Shown piece by piece: positions 15,094 through 23,856 of a stretch of DNA of 50,129 nucleotides. The DNA comes from an uncultured Collinsella sp. (GTDB lineage: Bacteria > Actinomycetota > Coriobacteriia > Coriobacteriales > Coriobacteriaceae). A program made the translations under genes and the position numbers. Every line of letters starts with the position of its first letter. Within the stretch, counting starts at the first letter, position 1. The stretch spans positions 1-50,129 of the forward strand of contig CAKUEW010000006.1 in assembly GCA_934646815.1 (NCBI GenBank), read 5' to 3'. Below the pieces are notes generated by a model. It was not told where the DNA came from. It ran no database searches and saw only the letters and a list, made by a program, of their open reading frames with translations.

Positions 15094-15990
15094 TTAGCGG
15101 CAAAGCTCCTTGATGCGCGCGACGGCGCGTTCGATGTGTTCTTGCGGAGTGGAAGCGCCGGCGGTGATGCCGATGTGCTGAGCATTGGCAAACCACTCGG
15201 CCTCGAGCTCCGATGCTTCCTCGATATGATGCGTACGCTCGCAGGCGTCGGCGCAAATCTGCGCCAGGCGACGGGTATTGCCCGAGTTCTTGCCGCCCAC
15301 GACGACCATGCAGTCACAGCGGTTGGCGAGCGACGCGGCCGCCTGCTGGCGCTCGCTCGTGGCGGCGCAGATGGTGTTGATCACGCGCAGCTCCTGCACG
15401 CGCGGGGTGATGGCAGCCACGACTTCGGCCAAGTTCTGTGCGGTCTGGGTGGTCTGCACGACCAAGCCCACCTTGCCCTTGAGCGGCAGGGCATTGGCGT
15501 CGGCGGCACAGCTCACGACCTGCGCGTTATCGCCGGCGTGGCCCAGAATGCCCTCAACCTCGGGATGACCCGGCTCGCCCACGACGATCACGCGGTAGCC
15601 CTCGCGTACCAAGCGCTCAGCGGCCACGTGGACCTTCTTCACGTAGGGGCAGGTGGCGTCGACCACGGTAAGGTCGCGTTCGCGGGCGGCGTCGATGACC
15701 TGCGGCACCACGCCGTGGGCGCGGATGATCACCGTGCCCGTTGCGGCGTCGTCCAGGGTCTCGGCCAAGCCCACGCCCGCTTCGGCAAGCTCGCGCACCA
15801 CGATGGGGTTATGGATGAGCGGGCCCAGGGTGTGGACCTGCGCGCTCTCCCCTGCCTGCGGTGCGGCGGCCAGCGCCATGTCGAGCGCGCGCTGCACGCC
15901 GTAGCAGGTGCCGGCGTGGGCGGCGATCTCGATGGTGGGGACGGTATCCTCAGCGGCGGTCGCGGCGGTGTTCTTCACGTTCTCACCCAT
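15094..15990 (-). CDS. ispH: 4-hydroxy-3-methylbut-2-enyl diphosphate reductase
   Basis: The last step of the MEP isoprenoid pathway, making IPP and DMAPP with a [4Fe-4S] cluster. The three cluster cysteines are visible in HAGTCYGVQRAL (Cys29), VDATCPYVKKVH and INTICAATSERQ. Also present are GPLIHNP, the catalytic Glu region AHGV, and SGNTRRL. The length of 298 fits. The ATG at 15990 is preferred over one 30 bases upstream: it lies two bases after the plsC stop and has GGCAGG upstream. A 15-residue Ala/Thr-rich extension precedes the core. Confidence 0.95.
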   Translation of the reverse strand: MGENVKNTAATAAEDTVPTIEIAAHAGTCYGVQRALDMALAAAPQAGESAQVHTLGPLIHNPIVVRELAEAGVGLAETLDDAATGTVIIRAHGVVPQVIDAARERDLTVVDATCPYVKKVHVAAERLVREGYRVIVVGEPGHPEVEGILGHAGDNAQVVSCAADANALPLKGKVGLVVQTTQTAQNLAEVVAAITPRVQELRVINTICAATSERQQAAASLANRCDCMVVVGGKNSGNTRRLAQICADACERTHHIEEASELEAEWFANAQHIGITAGASTPQEHIERAVARIKELCR

Positions 15991-15992
15991 GG

Positions 15993-16721
15993 TTAGAACC
16001 TGCCCGGATGCTCGTCGCACAGCTCATCGCGCATGGTGTAGACGCGGCCCATGGCCTCGGATTCAAACCAAGCTAGGCGCTCCGTGCGCTTGAGCCCGGC
16101 CGGCGCGTCGGAAAGCGAGACGGCCTTGCCGGCGCGGATCCAGCACTTTTTGGGGCGCATGAGCTTTTTGCCCTTGGGCGTGATGTCGGACCAGCCGCAG
16201 ATGGCGAGCGGGTTGACGGGCGCCTTGCCCATCTGGGCGATGAGCGCAAAGCCGCCGTGGACCTCGGGTTTGATCTCGCGCGAGCGGATGCGCGTGCCCT
16301 CGGGGAAGATCAGGACATCCTCGCCGCGCTGCAGCGCATGCTGGGCGGCGCGCAGACACTTCATGTCGGCGGTGCCACGCTCGACGGGGATGCCGCCCAC
16401 GCGGCTAAAGGCCCAGCGCACAATCTTGCTCTTGGCGAACTCGGACTTAAAGATGGGGCGAATGCGGCGGCCGCCAAAGAACAGCGCCGTCTCCACAGCC
16501 AAGAGCTCGGCCATCGAGGTGTGGTTGCAGATGACTACGCTGCCGCGGCCTTCCTTGCGCTCAAACAGCAGGTCGGCGTCCTCCACCTTCCAGCGCCACA
16601 TGAGCTTGGAGAAGACCCACAGGATCGCCATGACCACGACGACGGTGCCGCGGATGAGTGCCGGGAACTCGGCGTAGGGGGCGTTGTAATAGTCCTCGGG
16701 CGTCTGCTTAAACAGGCGCAT
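15993..16721 (-). CDS. plsC: 1-acyl-sn-glycerol-3-phosphate acyltransferase
   Basis: Acylates lysophosphatidic acid to phosphatidic acid at the membrane. One N-terminal membrane segment (about 22-42) precedes the acyltransferase core. The catalytic motif reads NHTSMAE, so the usual H-x4-D is H67-x4-E72. The binding motifs GGIPVERG and FPEGTR (139-144) are normal. The length of 242 is usual. It lies three bases after cmk. With plsY and gpsA downstream it completes phosphatidic acid synthesis. Confidence 0.9.
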   Translation of the reverse strand: MRLFKQTPEDYYNAPYAEFPALIRGTVVVVMAILWVFSKLMWRWKVEDADLLFERKEGRGSVVICNHTSMAELLAVETALFFGGRRIRPIFKSEFAKSKIVRWAFSRVGGIPVERGTADMKCLRAAQHALQRGEDVLIFPEGTRIRSREIKPEVHGGFALIAQMGKAPVNPLAICGWSDITPKGKKLMRPKKCWIRAGKAVSLSDAPAGLKRTERLAWFESEAMGRVYTMRDELCDEHPGRF

Positions 16722-16724
16722 GGG

Positions 16725-17411
16725 CTACCTCCTTTTGTTGATGAGGTCCTCGATGATACGAACGACCTCGTCGATGGTGTGGGCAGTGGAGTCGACGTGC
16801 ACGGCGTCCTCGGCGGGCACGAGCGGGGCGACCTCGCGGCTGCTGTCGAGCTTGTCGCGCTGCTTGAGGGCGTCGAGGGTCTCGTCGACCTCGGCCTCGA
16901 GCTGTCCGGCAGCGAGCGGCTGGGCGTCGTTTTGGTGGCGCTGCAGCACGCGGCGGCGGGCGCGCTCACGCGGGTCGGCGGTCAGGAAGACCTTGACCTG
17001 CGCGTTGGGGAACACGACGGTTCCGATGTCGCGACCCTCGGCCACAATGTCGCGGTCCTCGGCGGCACGGCGCTGGTGGATGAGCATGGCGGCGCGCACG
17101 CCCGGGTAGGCCGAGACCTTGGACACGTTGGCGTCCACCTGCGGGGTGCGGATGGCGGCAGAGGCGTCCGTGCCGTCGATGGTCAGGCGCGTATCCTCGC
17201 CGGTGCCGTTGGTAAAGCGGATTTCGATCTGCTCGGCGAGGGCGTCGATGGCCGCCTCGTCGTCCAGATCGATGCCGCGGTCGAGCGCGGCAAAGGTGAC
17301 GGCACGATACATGGCGCCCGTATCGAGCTTGTTAAAGCCCAGCTGGCGGGCGATCTCCTTGGCGATGGTTGACTTGCCGGAACCGGCGGGGCCGTCGATG
17401 GCGACGATCAT
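16725..17411 (-). CDS. cmk: Cytidylate kinase
   Basis: Phosphorylates CMP and dCMP. The P-loop GPAGSGKST is at 7-15, followed by the substrate-binding blocks LDTGAMYRAVT, EGRDIGTVVFPNA and KVFLTADPRERARRR. The length of 228 is usual. AAAGGAAG lies eight bases before the ATG. It follows the pseudouridine synthase after 66 bases, one of the wider gaps in the operon. The neighbourhood scpA-scpB-rlu-cmk-plsC-ispH-der is widespread in Gram-positive bacteria. Confidence 0.95.
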   Translation of the reverse strand: MIVAIDGPAGSGKSTIAKEIARQLGFNKLDTGAMYRAVTFAALDRGIDLDDEAAIDALAEQIEIRFTNGTGEDTRLTIDGTDASAAIRTPQVDANVSKVSAYPGVRAAMLIHQRRAAEDRDIVAEGRDIGTVVFPNAQVKVFLTADPRERARRRVLQRHQNDAQPLAAGQLEAEVDETLDALKQRDKLDSSREVAPLVPAEDAVHVDSTAHTIDEVVRIIEDLINKRR

Positions 17412-17477
17412 GCAATGCTTCCTTTCGGTGGTTGACGTGCTGGCATGGTTCGCGAGTGCTGGGGCGCGGCGGGTTGC

Positions 17478-18443
17478 CTAGCCCGTGTAGCGCTCGCGGT
17501 AGGTGTTGCGCTTGGGCGCGGAGCCGTGGCTGCCGTGGTGACGGGTGCGGCTCGCGGGGGTGTCCTGGGGCTTGCCGCCGCGCTTGTCGCTGGCCTGCTT
17601 GGGCGGAATGCCGCCGTCCTTGAGGATCTGCACCTCGCGGTCGGTGAGCTCGCGCCACGAACCCTTGGCTACGCCCTCGAGCTCCAGGCCGGCAAAGTTG
17701 CAGCGATGCAGGCGGATCACCGGGTGGTGAATCTTGCTCAGCATACGCTTGACCTGGTTCTTGCGGCCCTCGCGGATAATGACCTCCACAGCGGTGGTGC
17801 CGGGCTTGACGCCCTGCGGTGCCACGGCCTCGGCCTCGCGCGCGTTGATGATGCGGCAGATGGCCGGTTGGCACAGGCCATCATCGAGTTCAATACCGCG
17901 GCGCAGCGGTTCCAAGTCGCGGTCGGTGAGGCGGCCGTCCACGAGCGCCTGGTAGGTCTTGTAGACGTGCTTGCTGGGGTGCAGTAGATCCTGGGACAGG
18001 TCGCCGTCGGTGGTAAAGAGCAACAGGCCCGTGGTGTCGCGGTCCAGGCGCCCGACCGGGAACAGGCCCGGAAAGCGGTCGCGGGGGACCAGGTCTGCCA
18101 CGCAGAGACGCTCCTGCGGGTCGCTCATGGTGGTGAGGTAGCCGGTCGGCTTGTAGAGCATCAGATACACGGCGCCCTGGTTGAGCTTGACGGGCATGCC
18201 GTCGACCTCGATGTGGTCGCGGTCGACATCGACCTTGGTGCCCAGCTCGGTCGCGACCTCGCCGTTGACGGTCACGCGACCGGCGGTCATCAGGTCCTCC
18301 GAGCCGCGGCGGCTCGCCACGCCCGCGCGCGCCAAAAAGCGCTGCAGGCGCATGGTGTGCGGGTAGACGGGCTGGGCGTCGGTTGTGGGCGTGCCTGGGG
18401 CGTCGCCGACGTGCGTCTCCCCTGCTTCGTTAGTTCTCGTCAT
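17478..18443 (-). CDS. RsuA/RluB-family 23S rRNA pseudouridine synthase
   Basis: An S4 RNA-binding domain (about 31-90, MRLQRFLARAGVASRR) precedes the synthase domain with VGRLDRDTTGLLLFT, where the catalytic Asp lies near 135. Further on are KTYQALVDG and NQVKRMLSKIHHPVIRLHR. The gene position beside scpB points to RluB. The C-terminus carries a basic tail of about 40 residues with KRGGKPQD. The ATG at 18443 has GGAGG six bases upstream and overlaps scpB by 14 bp. A 30-residue N-terminal extension precedes the S4 domain. Confidence 0.92.
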   Translation of the reverse strand: MTRTNEAGETHVGDAPGTPTTDAQPVYPHTMRLQRFLARAGVASRRGSEDLMTAGRVTVNGEVATELGTKVDVDRDHIEVDGMPVKLNQGAVYLMLYKPTGYLTTMSDPQERLCVADLVPRDRFPGLFPVGRLDRDTTGLLLFTTDGDLSQDLLHPSKHVYKTYQALVDGRLTDRDLEPLRRGIELDDGLCQPAICRIINAREAEAVAPQGVKPGTTAVEVIIREGRKNQVKRMLSKIHHPVIRLHRCNFAGLELEGVAKGSWRELTDREVQILKDGGIPPKQASDKRGGKPQDTPASRTRHHGSHGSAPKRNTYRERYTG

Positions 18444-19158
18444 GCATATCCTCCGAGGTGTCATCGCTGGCCAGGGTGTCCTCGCCCTCGATCGCCTCAA
18501 CATCCTCAATATCGGTATCGATCAGTTCGCGCTCTTCGTCCAGGTCCTCGGCTTGCTCCTCGAGCGTGGACTGAATGCTGCGGCCGCTCAGGCGCTCGCG
18601 GATAAACTGGCGCGACTGCTCGTCGGGGGCAAACTGCTCCAGATCGGGCAGGTCGCGGGTGGAGCGCAGACCGAACTTCTCCAAAAAGGCGTTGGTCGTG
18701 CCGTAGATGATGGCCTGACCGCGCTGGGGGTCGCGGCCGAGCTCGCGCACCAGGCCCTTGTCCACGAGCGACGCGATGACGCCGTCGGAGTTGACGCCGC
18801 GGATACCCTTGACCACCTCGCGCGTGACGGGCTGGTGGTAGGCGATGACGGCGAGCGTCTCGAGCGCCGCCTGTGAAAGTTTTTGCGTGTCCCAGCTCAG
18901 CACATAGGCCTCGACCACGTCGTGGTAGGCGGGATGCGTAAACAGGCGCCAGCCGCCGGCGACCTCGCGCAGTTGAAAGCCGCGGTTGGCCTCCTCGTAC
19001 TCAACCTTAAGCTCGGCAAGCAGCGACGCGCACTCGCCCGGGGCGATATCCAGCGCGCCTGCCAGCGCGGGTGCGCTCACGGGATCGCTCGAGACCAGCA
19101 GCAGCGCCTCGAGGGCGCCTTTGAGGCTGTTTGCCTCCAGCGTGGAAAGGTTTGACAT
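18430..19158 (-). CDS. scpB: Condensin subunit ScpB
   Basis: Partner of ScpA and SMC in chromosome condensation and segregation. The product has two winged-helix domains: LKGALEALLLVSSDPVSAPALA starts the first, and ETLAVIAYHQPVTREVVKGIRGVNSDG marks the junction to the second, ending in YGTTNAFLEKFGL. A long acidic C-terminal tail (about 195-242) is rich in Glu and Asp. The start is 12 bases after scpA. SMC itself is not in the window. Confidence 0.94.
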   Translation of the reverse strand: MSNLSTLEANSLKGALEALLLVSSDPVSAPALAGALDIAPGECASLLAELKVEYEEANRGFQLREVAGGWRLFTHPAYHDVVEAYVLSWDTQKLSQAALETLAVIAYHQPVTREVVKGIRGVNSDGVIASLVDKGLVRELGRDPQRGQAIIYGTTNAFLEKFGLRSTRDLPDLEQFAPDEQSRQFIRERLSGRSIQSTLEEQAEDLDEERELIDTDIEDVEAIEGEDTLASDDTSEDMHDEN

Positions 19159-19170
19159 GGTTGGCCGCTC

Positions 19171-19983
19171 CTATTCGGTGAGCTCGGGGCCCTCGCCGGG
19201 CACGTAGGCCTCGGCGCCCTCGACGCGGTTGATTTGAATGGTTCCAAAGATCTCGTCCTGGCTCAGGGTGAGCGAGCCGCGCTTGGCGAGCTCCAGCATG
19301 GCCAAGAAAGTGACGACGAGCTGCTCGGTGGTGGCGTCGCCGTCCAGCAGCTCGCGAAAGGTGCAGGTTTGGTGCGCCATAGTAAAGCGGTCGACCGAGG
19401 CCACGGTTAAGTCGAGTGGCACGCGGTGCGGTGCCACGTGCTCGGCCTCCAGCAGGAAGGTCTGGCGCTTGCCGTCCAGGTCCGCGCAGATGACGGCCAG
19501 GCCGCGCAGGGTGATGCCGGCCAGGTAGTCAGGCATCAGGCCCAAAAAATCCGGGTCGGGGCCGGCCACGCGCGGATGCATGCGGCTTTCGGCCTGCATG
19601 CGGGCGCCAAGGGCCGCCGCCGCGCCCTTAAACTGCTTGTAGGCGATCAGGCGCTGGATCAGGACCTCGCGCAAGGCGTCGCCGTCGAGCGCACTCAGCT
19701 CCTCGAGTTCTTCGTCGAACTCGTCATCGTCGTCATCGGCTTTGCGCGGGACTTCTTGGGGCACCAGCGAGGCGGCCTTGATATCCAAAAGGGTTGCCGC
19801 GACCAGCAGAAAGTCGCTCGCTACGTCCAGGTCCAGCGCCTCGATGCGCTCGGCCTCGGCGAGGTACTGCTCGGCCACCTCGCTAATGGAGATGGCGCCG
19901 ATATCTACTTTTTGGCGGGTTACCAGCTGCAGCAGCAGGTCGAACGGTCCGCTGTAGACCTGCGTCGACACGCGATACGACAT
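19171..19983 (-). CDS. scpA: Condensin subunit ScpA (kleisin)
   Basis: Kleisin that bridges the SMC heads. The N-terminal domain YSGPFDLLLQLVTRQKVDIGAISISEVAEQYL is characteristic. It is followed by DLDVASDFLLVAATLLDIKAASLVP, an acidic linker rich in Asp and Glu, and a C-terminal winged helix that includes TFLAMLELAKRGSLTLSQDEIFGTIQI. The length of 270 fits. AAAGGAGG precedes the start. The 84-bp gap to the upstream M50 gene contains two small GC hairpins and is a possible internal start or attenuation point. Confidence 0.94.
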   Translation of the reverse strand: MSYRVSTQVYSGPFDLLLQLVTRQKVDIGAISISEVAEQYLAEAERIEALDLDVASDFLLVAATLLDIKAASLVPQEVPRKADDDDDEFDEELEELSALDGDALREVLIQRLIAYKQFKGAAAALGARMQAESRMHPRVAGPDPDFLGLMPDYLAGITLRGLAVICADLDGKRQTFLLEAEHVAPHRVPLDLTVASVDRFTMAHQTCTFRELLDGDATTEQLVVTFLAMLELAKRGSLTLSQDEIFGTIQINRVEGAEAYVPGEGPELTE

Positions 19984-20067
19984 CTTCGACCTCCTTTGAC
20001 GGCGCCTTCGCGGCGCGGTTTGGGTGCATGTTGCGACCGTTTTGCGCGGTCGACCTGTAAGTTTACC

Positions 20068-20751
20068 TTAGATGCCGGCGATTGCGAAGGTGAGCAACTG
20101 CTCTGCCAGCGGATACACGGTAACGTCTAAATAGCGGCCGATCACATCGATGCCGGTCCACATGGGCAGCAAGTACAGCACCAGGATGAGGATGGGCATT
20201 GCATATTGCTGTAGACGGTAGTAGTTGGCGAGCGCTTTTCCTTTGAGGAACGGGACGATGATCGACGAGCCGTCGAGCGGCGGGATCGGGATGAGGTTAA
20301 AGAACGCGAGTGACAGGTTGACCACGATAAAGGTGGCGCCGAAGTTCATGATTTGGGACGCCGCGGCAAAGGACATGCTGGTGTAGAGGTTGCCATAGGC
20401 CAGGTGCATGAGAGCTGCGGCGAGGCACGCGAGCGCGATGTTCGATGCGGGGCCGGCCGCGCTCACCAGGACCTCATCGCGCTTGGGGTGCTTGAGGTTG
20501 TTGAGGTAGACGGGCACCGGCTTGGCGAAGGCGAACACCGGGCCACCGGCGGCAAGCATAAGCAGCGGCAGGATGATAGTGCCAAACGGGTCGATGTGGT
20601 TGAGCGGGTTGAGCGAGACGCGGCCGCGCGAACGAGCCGTCTTGTCGCCGAGCGCCCAGGCCGCGGCGGCGTGTGCGCTCTCGTGGATAACGATACCCAC
20701 GATGACGGCGACGGCGCTGGCGAGCAAGTTCATGAAGTAGCTGCTGGACAT
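20068..20751 (-). CDS. Site-2-protease-like M50 zinc metallopeptidase
   Basis: The 227-residue integral membrane protein has the zinc motif HESAH (His23, Glu24, His27) in its first helix. The second ligand region, LNLIPIPPLDGSS, lies in a later helix. The block RSRGRVSLNPLNHIDPFGT is typical of the short YwhC-like M50B proteins. It has about five hydrophobic segments and no PDZ domain. These proteins cut membrane-embedded substrates; the target here is unknown. It sits nine bases downstream of the small membrane gene and upstream of scpA, a common arrangement. Confidence 0.9.
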   Translation of the reverse strand: MSSSYFMNLLASAVAVIVGIVIHESAHAAAAWALGDKTARSRGRVSLNPLNHIDPFGTIILPLLMLAAGGPVFAFAKPVPVYLNNLKHPKRDEVLVSAAGPASNIALACLAAALMHLAYGNLYTSMSFAAASQIMNFGATFIVVNLSLAFFNLIPIPPLDGSSIIVPFLKGKALANYYRLQQYAMPILILVLYLLPMWTGIDVIGRYLDVTVYPLAEQLLTFAIAGI

Positions 20752-20760
20752 GGCGCTTCC

Positions 20761-21057
20761 CTAGCGGACGCGGCGCGAGGCGCGCGTGAGCAGGTAGTCG
20801 GCTACAAACAGGATAACGGCGACGATGGCGTAATCCAGGCGGAACACGCCGCCAAAGGGCGACGTGATGACGCCGTAGCCGGCAATGGCGCTCGGCAGGG
20901 CGCGCGAAAGCTCGACGACAAAGCCGACGATCTGCAGCTTGGCGGTCAGTCCGCTAAAGCACAGCAACACGGTCATCGCGCTCATAAAGATACCGCAGAT
21001 GCGACAGGCGATGGCGATGATGCTCATCGCCACGGCAGCGGCTTTACGAGAGTTCAC
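20761..21057 (-). CDS. Small membrane protein, about 98 aa
   Basis: Three hydrophobic segments are visible ([20 protein letters not shown], an [10 protein letters not shown] region and [15 protein letters not shown]), ending in the basic RASRRVR. The GTG at 21057 is taken as start because GAGGAG lies seven bases upstream and it overlaps the end of the ABC-F gene, giving coupled translation. An ATG at 21027 is the alternative. Not recognised as a known family; conserved placement between ABC-F and M50 would be the best support. Confidence 0.6.
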   Translation of the reverse strand: MNSRKAAAVAMSIIAIACRICGIFMSAMTVLLCFSGLTAKLQIVGFVVELSRALPSAIAGYGVITSPFGGVFRLDYAIVAVILFVADYLLTRASRRVR

Positions 21058-23080
21058 GCGCGGTCTCCTCCTCGATCTGGGTGGAAAGCTCGAGCCATTC
21101 GTCCTCGAGCTTGGGCAGCTCTTGCTTAAGGCCGTTATATTCCCCCAGCGCGGCGTTGAACTTGTCCTGATCGGCATAAAGCTCTTCGCTTGCCATCAAT
21201 TCCATAAGCTCGTCATAGCGGGCACGCTTTTTGTCGAGCTCGGCCTCGATCTTCTTGAGCTGGTTGCGCACGCCCTTGAGCTTTTTGTTGAGCGCGGCGC
21301 GGGCCTGGGCCTCGGCGCGCTTCTGCTCTTTGGTCTTTTTGCCCTCGGCCGGCTTGGGAGCGGCGGCGGGAGCACTGGCCTGAGCGGCGCTGGCGGCCTT
21401 GGCGTTCTTGGCTGCGGCCGGCGTGCTCTCACCTGCCGCCTCGGCGGCGGCGCGGGCCGCGAGGTCCTCGCGCTTGTAGAGGTAGTAGTCGTAGTCGCCG
21501 TCGTAGACCGTAACCTTGCCGTCGCGAATGTCGATGACGCGGTTGGCCACGGCGCGCACCAGGTGCTCGTCGTGGCTGATCAGCACGATGGTGCCGGGGA
21601 AGTTCTGTAGGGCGTTCTCGAGCATATCCACCGAGTCGATGTCCAGGTGGTTGGTGGGCTCGTCCAGGCACAGGAGCGCCTCGGGGGCCACGAGCATCTT
21701 GGCCAGGGCCAGACGGGCCTTTTCGCCGCCGGAAAGGACGCGGACTTGCTTTTCTATGGAATCGTTGTCGCTAAAGAGGAAGGCTCCCAGCAGGCTGCGC
21801 TGCTGCGGCACGGTCCACTTGGGCGTTACGGTGTCGATCTCTTGCAGGACGGTGTTGGACTCGGTCATACCCTCGAGCGCGTGCTGTGCGTAGTAGGCAA
21901 CGCCCACGTTGGTGCCCAAATCGCGGGTGCCGGTGGTGGGCGGCTCCAGGCCGGCGAGGAGCTTCATGAGCGTGGACTTGCCGGCGCCGTTGGGGCCGAC
22001 GAGTGCCACGTGCTCACCGCGGTAGAGCTTAAGGTCGATGTCGCTGTAGATGTGCTTGTCGCCGTAGGACTTGGATACGCCCTCCAGGCCCACGACCATG
22101 TCGCCGGAGCGCGGCGGGTCGGGGAACTTAAAGTCGATGTGCTTGTGGCCCTCGGGCAGGATGACGAGTTCCTTTTTGATCTGCTCGATCTTGCGGATGC
22201 GCTCCTGAGCCTGGGCGGCCTTGGTGGGCTTGTAGCGGAACTTGTCGACGAAGACCTGCATGTGGGCGATGTCGCGCTCCTGGGCGGCGCGCTTGGCGCG
22301 CATCTGCTCCAGGTTGTCCTCGCGCTGCTTGAGGTAGCTGCTGTAGTTGCCGGTGTAGGTGGTCACGCGACGGTTCTCGAGCGCGGCGACGTGGTCGACG
22401 CAGGCGTCCATGAAGGCGCGGTCGTGGCTAACGATGAGGACGGCGCCGTCGTAGCTGGCGATAAAGCCGCGCAGCCACTGGACGCTTTCGAGGTCCAGGT
22501 GGTTAGTGGGTTCGTCCAGGAGCAGCAGGTCGGGATGGCGCAGGAAGAGCTTGGCGAGCGCGATGCGCATCTGCCAGCCGCCGGAGAACTCGGAGCACGG
22601 GCGCTCGAAGTCGGTGACCTTAAAGCCCAGGCCAGACAGGATTTTGCGGGCGTTGCTCTCGAGCTCGTAGCCGCCCAGGTGCTCAAAGCGGTCCTGGACC
22701 TGGCCGTACTCGTTAAGGAGGGCGTCGACGTCCTTGCCCTGCTCGGAGAGCTCGGTGATCTGGGCCTGCAGCTCGTTGGCGCGCTCGCCCATGCGGCGGA
22801 TTTCCTTGGCGGCCGCCATGACCTCGGCGAGGATGGTGGTGTCCTTGTGCTCCAGGTTGGTTTCCTGCTCTAGGTAGCCCACCTGGCAGTCCTTAGCGTA
22901 CTGGACCTGGCCGGCGTCGGGGCTGTCGATGCCCATGATGATCTTGAGCATGGTAGTTTTGCCGGCGCCGTTGGGGCCCACGAGCGCGAAGCGCTCGCCG
23001 GGGTTGATCTGGAAGGACGCGCCGCTAAAGAGGACGCGCGCGCCGAAGCTTTTTTCGATCTTGTCGACCAGAAGGATCAT
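21044..23080 (-). CDS. ABC-F family ATP-binding protein (translation factor type)
   Basis: It has two ABC domains in one chain and no membrane segments. Domain 1 has GPNGAGKT at 35-42, [13 protein letters not shown] and [12 protein letters not shown]. Domain 2 has GPNGAGKST near 358, [13 protein letters not shown] and [12 protein letters not shown]. The interdomain linker is helical and basic ([14 protein letters not shown]), and the last 110 residues form a coiled coil. This is the layout of the Uup/YdiF/EttA group, which binds the ribosomal E site and adjusts translation or gives drug protection. The length of 678 fits the longer Uup-like members. It is the first gene of the operon, just behind the tRNA-Ala terminator. 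Confidence 0.92.
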   Translation of the reverse strand: MILLVDKIEKSFGARVLFSGASFQINPGERFALVGPNGAGKTTMLKIIMGIDSPDAGQVQYAKDCQVGYLEQETNLEHKDTTILAEVMAAAKEIRRMGERANELQAQITELSEQGKDVDALLNEYGQVQDRFEHLGGYELESNARKILSGLGFKVTDFERPCSEFSGGWQMRIALAKLFLRHPDLLLLDEPTNHLDLESVQWLRGFIASYDGAVLIVSHDRAFMDACVDHVAALENRRVTTYTGNYSSYLKQREDNLEQMRAKRAAQERDIAHMQVFVDKFRYKPTKAAQAQERIRKIEQIKKELVILPEGHKHIDFKFPDPPRSGDMVVGLEGVSKSYGDKHIYSDIDLKLYRGEHVALVGPNGAGKSTLMKLLAGLEPPTTGTRDLGTNVGVAYYAQHALEGMTESNTVLQEIDTVTPKWTVPQQRSLLGAFLFSDNDSIEKQVRVLSGGEKARLALAKMLVAPEALLCLDEPTNHLDIDSVDMLENALQNFPGTIVLISHDEHLVRAVANRVIDIRDGKVTVYDGDYDYYLYKREDLAARAAAEAAGESTPAAAKNAKAASAAQASAPAAAPKPAEGKKTKEQKRAEAQARAALNKKLKGVRNQLKKIEAELDKKRARYDELMELMASEELYADQDKFNAALGEYNGLKQELPKLEDEWLELSTQIEEETARELS

Positions 23081-23111
23081 GGTGCCGCCTTTGACCTTGT
23101 GTGCCTATATG

Positions 23112-23140
23112 AAAAAAGGCCCCAACTTGCGTTGGAGCCT
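23112..23140 (-). terminator. Terminator between tRNA-Ala and the ABC-F operon
   Basis: On the minus strand GGCTCCAAC (23131-23139) pairs with GTTGGGGCC (23118-23126; one G-U) across GCAA, followed by six T. It lies 32 bases before the ABC-F start. No separate promoter is evident between it and the tRNA, so partial read-through may feed the operon. Confidence 0.85.
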
Positions 23141-23155
23141 CATTCAATGCTCGGG

Positions 23156-23228
23156 TGGAGACGAGGGGGATCGAACCCCTGACCTCTTGACTGCCAGTCA
23201 AGCGCTCTCCCAGCTGAGCTACGCCCCC
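23156..23228 (-). tRNA. tRNA-Ala (anticodon GGC)
   Basis: The 73-nt cloverleaf has GGGGGCG acceptor strand with GU pairs to CGTCTCC, a D arm GTAGCTCAGCTGGGAGAGC, and anticodon stem CTTGA/TCAAG around CTGGCAG, with GGC at 34-36. The T arm holds GGTTCGATCCC. CCA is not encoded (ACCC follows). Confidence 0.95.
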
Positions 23229-23240
23229 GTGCGAACAAGT

Positions 23241-23269
23241 ACTATACGGGAACTCGAACGTCGATGCAA
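23241..23269 (-). promoter_or_regulatory. Sigma-70-type promoter of tRNA-Ala
   Basis: On the minus strand TTGCAT (23264-23269) and TATAGT (23241-23246) are separated by exactly 17 bp, with the tRNA 5' end 12 bases downstream of the -10. Confidence 0.8.
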
Positions 23270-23398
23270 GGACAATTTTGGAAAAACTTTCGCCCGCGCC
23301 GGCGCGCGCGGAACACGACCCGCCCCGCACAACAGGGTTTCCTGTGCGCCGCCAGTCCCATTATCGGGTCCGATTGCGAACCGCCCCTCCTCTGCGCC

Positions 23399-23554
23399 TC
23401 AGAACTATGCCGGTTTACTACGATTAATCAGGAATGTTCGACCACGCACGCCTTTTCGCGCAACCGTCGGGCTCCCTACCTGCGGTTTTGCAAACGGAGA
23501 ACACGCGGTGCTCGGGGTTCGCCGATACATCGTAGTAAACCGGCATGGTTTTGA
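23399..23554. repeat. 156-bp element with 26-bp terminal inverted repeats
   Basis: Arms 23399-23424 and 23529-23554 are complementary at 24 of 26 positions; the inner 18 (ATGCCGGTTTACTACGAT) are perfect. The 104-bp centre has no coding frame of note. It lies in the 550-bp gap between tRNA-Ala and the CAU tRNA. No clear target duplication was seen. It could be a MITE or a foldback remnant of a larger element, or a structured RNA. Confidence 0.6.
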
Positions 23555-23685
23555 AAAAGCATCAGGTAAATTTCACGCATAAATGAGTTGGAGCCCTGAA
23601 TATAAGGCCTTAACTTTTTCTAAAACACGTCTTTTCTGCGACGCACCTAGATTAGCTGTTGTTTAGCATCAGACTTGATCTTGCG

Positions 23686-23714
23686 TTGTGCGGCTTGCTC
23701 GTGCATGGTAGTAT
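23686..23714 (+). promoter_or_regulatory. Possible promoter of the CAU tRNA
   Basis: TTGTGC (23686-23691) and TAGTAT (23709-23714) are 17 bp apart. Directly overlapping the start region is TTCACG-T-CGTGAA (23715-23727), a small palindrome. The tRNA begins 66 bases after the -10, so a leader would be processed. Confidence 0.45.
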
Positions 23715-23780
23715 TTCACGTCGTGAAGCGAAGAAATTAGGCCTGAGTTGCCTTATTTGAATTGCATTCACCGTCCATAA

Positions 23781-23856
23781 GGGCTCTTGGCGCAACGGTT
23801 AGCGCAGGGGACTCATAATCCCTGGGTTCTGGGTTCGAATCCCGGAGGGCCCACCA
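23781..23856 (+). tRNA. tRNA with anticodon CAU (Ile2 or elongator Met)
   Basis: The 76-nt cloverleaf pairs GGGCTCT with AGGGCCC, has D arm GGCGCAACGGTTAGCGC, and anticodon stem GGGGA/TCCCT around CTCATAA. The T arm is GGTTCGAATCC and CCA is encoded. The D-loop length and the GGGGACTCATAATCCC block resemble the Ile2 (lysidine) type, but Met cannot be excluded from sequence alone. Its 3' end is the boundary of the conjugative element. Confidence 0.92.

Noticed and set aside
21647..22873. 408-codon plus-strand frame opposite the ABC-F gene
   Set aside because: Val/Leu/Gly-rich antisense shadow of the ABC-F coding sequence.
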